DNA of 43,789 nucleotides from Alphaproteobacteria bacterium MarineAlpha6_Bin4 (lineage in GTDB: Bacteria > Pseudomonadota > Alphaproteobacteria > GCA-002720895), in assembly GCA_002937775.1 (NCBI GenBank), contig PTKO01000006.1, positions 1 to 43,789 on the forward strand. Reading direction: 5' to 3'. The position numbers were made by a program, and so were the translations under genes. The first letter of the stretch is position 1. Every line of letters begins with the position of its first letter. Positions 42,277 through 43,789 of the stretch are shown here, piece by piece. Under the pieces are notes generated by a model. The model made no database searches. It had not been told where the DNA came from and was given only the letters and a program-made list of their open reading frames with translations.

Positions 42277-43017
42277 TTATTTTTTAGAATCCTGGTCTTT
42301 TTTAGCCTCAGTTTCTTTAGCATCTTCTTTTTTTTCTTCAGCCTTACCTTCTTCTCCTTCTTTAACTTCAGCACCTTCTTCTCCTTCTTTAGCCTCAGCA
42401 CCTTCTTCACCTTCTTCTCCCTCAGTCTCTGGTTTTTCTTCTTCCACAGGCATAACAGTAGGAGCAGCTATAGTTGCAATAGTAAAATCTCTATCAGATA
42501 TTTGAGGAACTACGTCTTCATCTAGCTTTATATCACTCATATGAATAACCGCGCCAACTTCTAAATTTGATAAATTTGCTTCTAACTTTTCAGGAATATT
42601 TTTAATTTTACAAATCAAGTCGACTTCTCTTCTTACAACATTTAAAACACCACCACTTTTTAAACCTGGTGATTTTTCATCATTAATAAAAATAATAGGA
42701 ACTGATATATTTATTTTTGAGTTATCATTTACTCTTAAAAAATCAATATGAACAGGCTTTTCATTTAAAGGGTCAGTTTGTATTTCTCTAGGTAAAACTT
42801 TAATATCTTTTTTATCCAACTTTAAATTAAAAACTGTAGAAAAAAAACCAGTTCTGGCTAATTCTTTAACAATTTTTGGATATTCAATCGCTATATACGA
42901 AGGTTCTTTTTTATCACCATATATAACTGCAGGTATTTTTCCTGAATTTCTTAAATATTTAGAATTACTTTTGCCAGTTTTATCTCTTGCAACAATATTT
43001 AAATTAACTTCTTTCAT
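42277..43017 (-). CDS. rplY: 50S ribosomal protein L25 (general stress/Ctc form) with long acidic tail
   Basis: 5S rRNA-binding protein of the large subunit, long TL5/Ctc type with an N-terminal L25 domain (about 1-95, including GKIPAVIYGDKKEP and VHIDFLRV) and a C-terminal beta domain (about 98-185, SPGLKSGGVLNVVRREVDLI and GAVIHMSDIKLDEDV). The last 50 or so residues are an almost pure Glu/Lys/Gly/Ala tail with short repeats. Such tails occur in alphaproteobacterial L25, but this one is underlain by a 27-base tandem DNA repeat. It lies 36 bases before pth and 70 bases after prs. Confidence 0.94.
   Translation of the reverse strand: MKEVNLNIVARDKTGKSNSKYLRNSGKIPAVIYGDKKEPSYIAIEYPKIVKELARTGFFSTVFNLKLDKKDIKVLPREIQTDPLNEKPVHIDFLRVNDNSKINISVPIIFINDEKSPGLKSGGVLNVVRREVDLICKIKNIPEKLEANLSNLEVGAVIHMSDIKLDEDVVPQISDRDFTIATIAAPTVMPVEEEKPETEGEEGEEGAEAKEGEEGAEVKEGEEGKAEEKKEDAKETEAKKDQDSKK
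42346..42426. repeat. 27-base tandem repeat in the rplY tail
   Basis: Three units: 42346-42372, 42373-42399 and a more diverged 42400-42426. The first two match at 25 of 27 positions. Each unit encodes nine residues, of the form KEGEEGAEV/A read on the minus strand. As 27 is a multiple of three, gain or loss of units would keep the frame and change tail length. Confidence 0.85.
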
Positions 43018-43087
43018 TTTAACATATTAAAAGATAATTAGTTTATAGTTAAATGCATTAAAAATTCAACTGTTAAATATAATTTAT

Positions 43088-43789
43088 TTAATCAAACAAT
43101 ACTGAAACAGATTTCTCAAAAGTAATTCTTTTTATTGCTTCGCTTAATAATGGTGCTATTGATAAAATATTTATTTTTTTAGAGTTTTTTGTACTTTGAT
43201 TTGGTTCAATACTATCAGTTATAACCAATCTTTTTATTGGAGATTTTGAAATTTTTGCTATTGCTTTACCTGAAAATACCCCATGAGTTATATATGCTGC
43301 AATATCTTTTGCGCCCTTTTTTTTAATTGCTTTAGCCGCATTACATAAAGTTCCGGCTGAATCCACAATGTCATCAATTATTATACATGTTTTATTTTTT
43401 ACATTTCCTATTACATTCATAACTTCAGATTTTCCTGGACCGGATCTTCTTTTATCTAGAATTGCTATATCACTTTTTAATTGGGACGCAATTTCTCTAG
43501 CTTTTGTAATTCCTCCTATATCTGGGGATACAAAAGTTGTATTTCTTTTATAATTTTTTTTTATATCTCTAATAAAAATTGGAGAACTATAAAGATTATC
43601 AGTAGGTATATCAAAAAAACCTTGAATTTGCCCTGCATGCAAATCTAAAGTTAATACTCTATCTGCTCCAGCATTTGTTATTAAATTTGAAACTAGTTTT
43701 GCAGTTATAGGAGTTCTGGGCCCAGTTTTTCTATCTTGTCTAGCATAACCGAAATATGGAACCACAGCTGTAATTCTTTTTGCAGAACC
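43088..43789 (-). CDS. prs: Ribose-phosphate pyrophosphokinase, 5' end missing
   Basis: Makes PRPP from ribose-5-phosphate and ATP, for nucleotide, His and Trp synthesis. The frame is open from the stop at 43088 to the right edge (233 codons), beginning [20 protein letters not shown], which is internal in the family; about 80 N-terminal residues lie outside. Seen: [20 protein letters not shown] (flexible loop and active site), [14 protein letters not shown], and the PRPP loop [20 protein letters not shown] inside the frame at 43763-43765 is a Val codon and not the start. First gene of the prs-rplY-pth-ychF series. Confidence 0.96.
   Translation of the reverse strand, partial: GSAKRITAVVPYFGYARQDRKTGPRTPITAKLVSNLITNAGADRVLTLDLHAGQIQGFFDIPTDNLYSSPIFIRDIKKNYKRNTTFVSPDIGGITKAREIASQLKSDIAILDKRRSGPGKSEVMNVIGNVKNKTCIIIDDIVDSAGTLCNAAKAIKKKGAKDIAAYITHGVFSGKAIAKISKSPIKRLVITDSIEPNQSTKNSKKINILSIAPLLSEAIKRITFEKSVSVLFD

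Noticed and set aside
42228-42410. Lys/Leu-rich reading frame (60 residues) on the minus strand in another frame of the rplY tail
   Set aside because: It is the +1 reading of the purine-rich Glu/Lys repeat. There is no ribosome site or homology, and the rplY frame clearly explains the DNA.
1-43789. Search for CRISPR arrays, insertion sequences, prophage, toxin-antitoxin or restriction systems
   Set aside because: No regularly spaced repeats, transposase, integrase, phage or toxin genes were found; CcrM is an orphan methylase without a nuclease.

Overview
The window is a gene-dense, strongly AT-rich stretch of a bacterial chromosome with almost no intergenic space; no gap exceeds about 120 bases. 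Gene content and order point to an alphaproteobacterium with a streamlined genome, most like the SAR11/Pelagibacterales type: ubiA-rsmE-gshA, a cox/cta/surf1 cluster, an F0 ATP synthase cluster separate from F1, ccrM next to rnhB, ETF-QO followed by a TPR gene and ispE, a petABC operon, and prs-rplY-pth-ychF. The exact family cannot be fixed by reading alone. About 50 protein genes and one tRNA are seen. There is no phage, insertion sequence, CRISPR array or rRNA, so this looks like core chromosome.

Layout. 1-4.7 kb: ubiA (cut by the left edge), rsmE, gshA, a small chorismate mutase and tldD. 4.7-10.7 kb: a complete aa3-type cytochrome c oxidase operon (coxB, coxC, coxA, ctaB, a 40-residue CoxF-like protein, ctaG, DUF983, surf1). 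It is unusual because coxC lies between coxB and coxA. 10.7-18.6 kb: M32 carboxypeptidase, thrC, a RimJ-type acetyltransferase, YqgE/AlgH, a DsbD-type reductase overlapping a peroxiredoxin, rnhA, thrB and a CDGSH protein. 18.6-27.5 kb: a minus-strand run: udg, moaB, rnhB, ccrM, dciA-like, dsbA-like, smc, atpI, atpB, atpE, atpF', atpF. 27.5-31.9 kb: ETF-QO, TPR protein, ispE and tRNA-Gln(UUG). 31.9-35.4 kb: tspO, doxX, DUF1285, cca and hemF. 35.4-40.6 kb: the cytochrome bc1 operon (petA, petB, petC) running directly into mtnP, mtnA and a FucA-family class II aldolase. 40.6 kb to the end: ychF, pth, rplY and prs (cut by the right edge).

How the genes fit together. Much of the window serves aerobic respiration: bc1, cytochrome oxidase and its assembly factors, heme O synthesis, hemF, ubiA for ubiquinone, ETF-QO, and the F0 part of ATP synthase. 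A redox set (gshA, DsbD-like, DsbA-like, peroxiredoxin, CDGSH) and a DNA group (SMC, CcrM, DciA-like, RNases HI and HII, UDG) accompany it.

Most worth a second look: (1) mtnP-mtnA-aldolase, which reads as a three-gene 'DHAP shunt' for 5'-methylthioadenosine and possibly 5'-deoxyadenosine; (2) an 817-residue SMC with intact ATPase heads but no recognisable hinge; (3) the rearranged cox operon and a two-cysteine insertion in CoxB; (4) a UDG of the family 4 type that has lost its Fe-S cysteines; (5) five convergent gene pairs whose stop codons overlap, leaving no room for terminators; (6) a 27-base tandem repeat in the acidic tail of ribosomal protein L25. I did not find a wholly new system.
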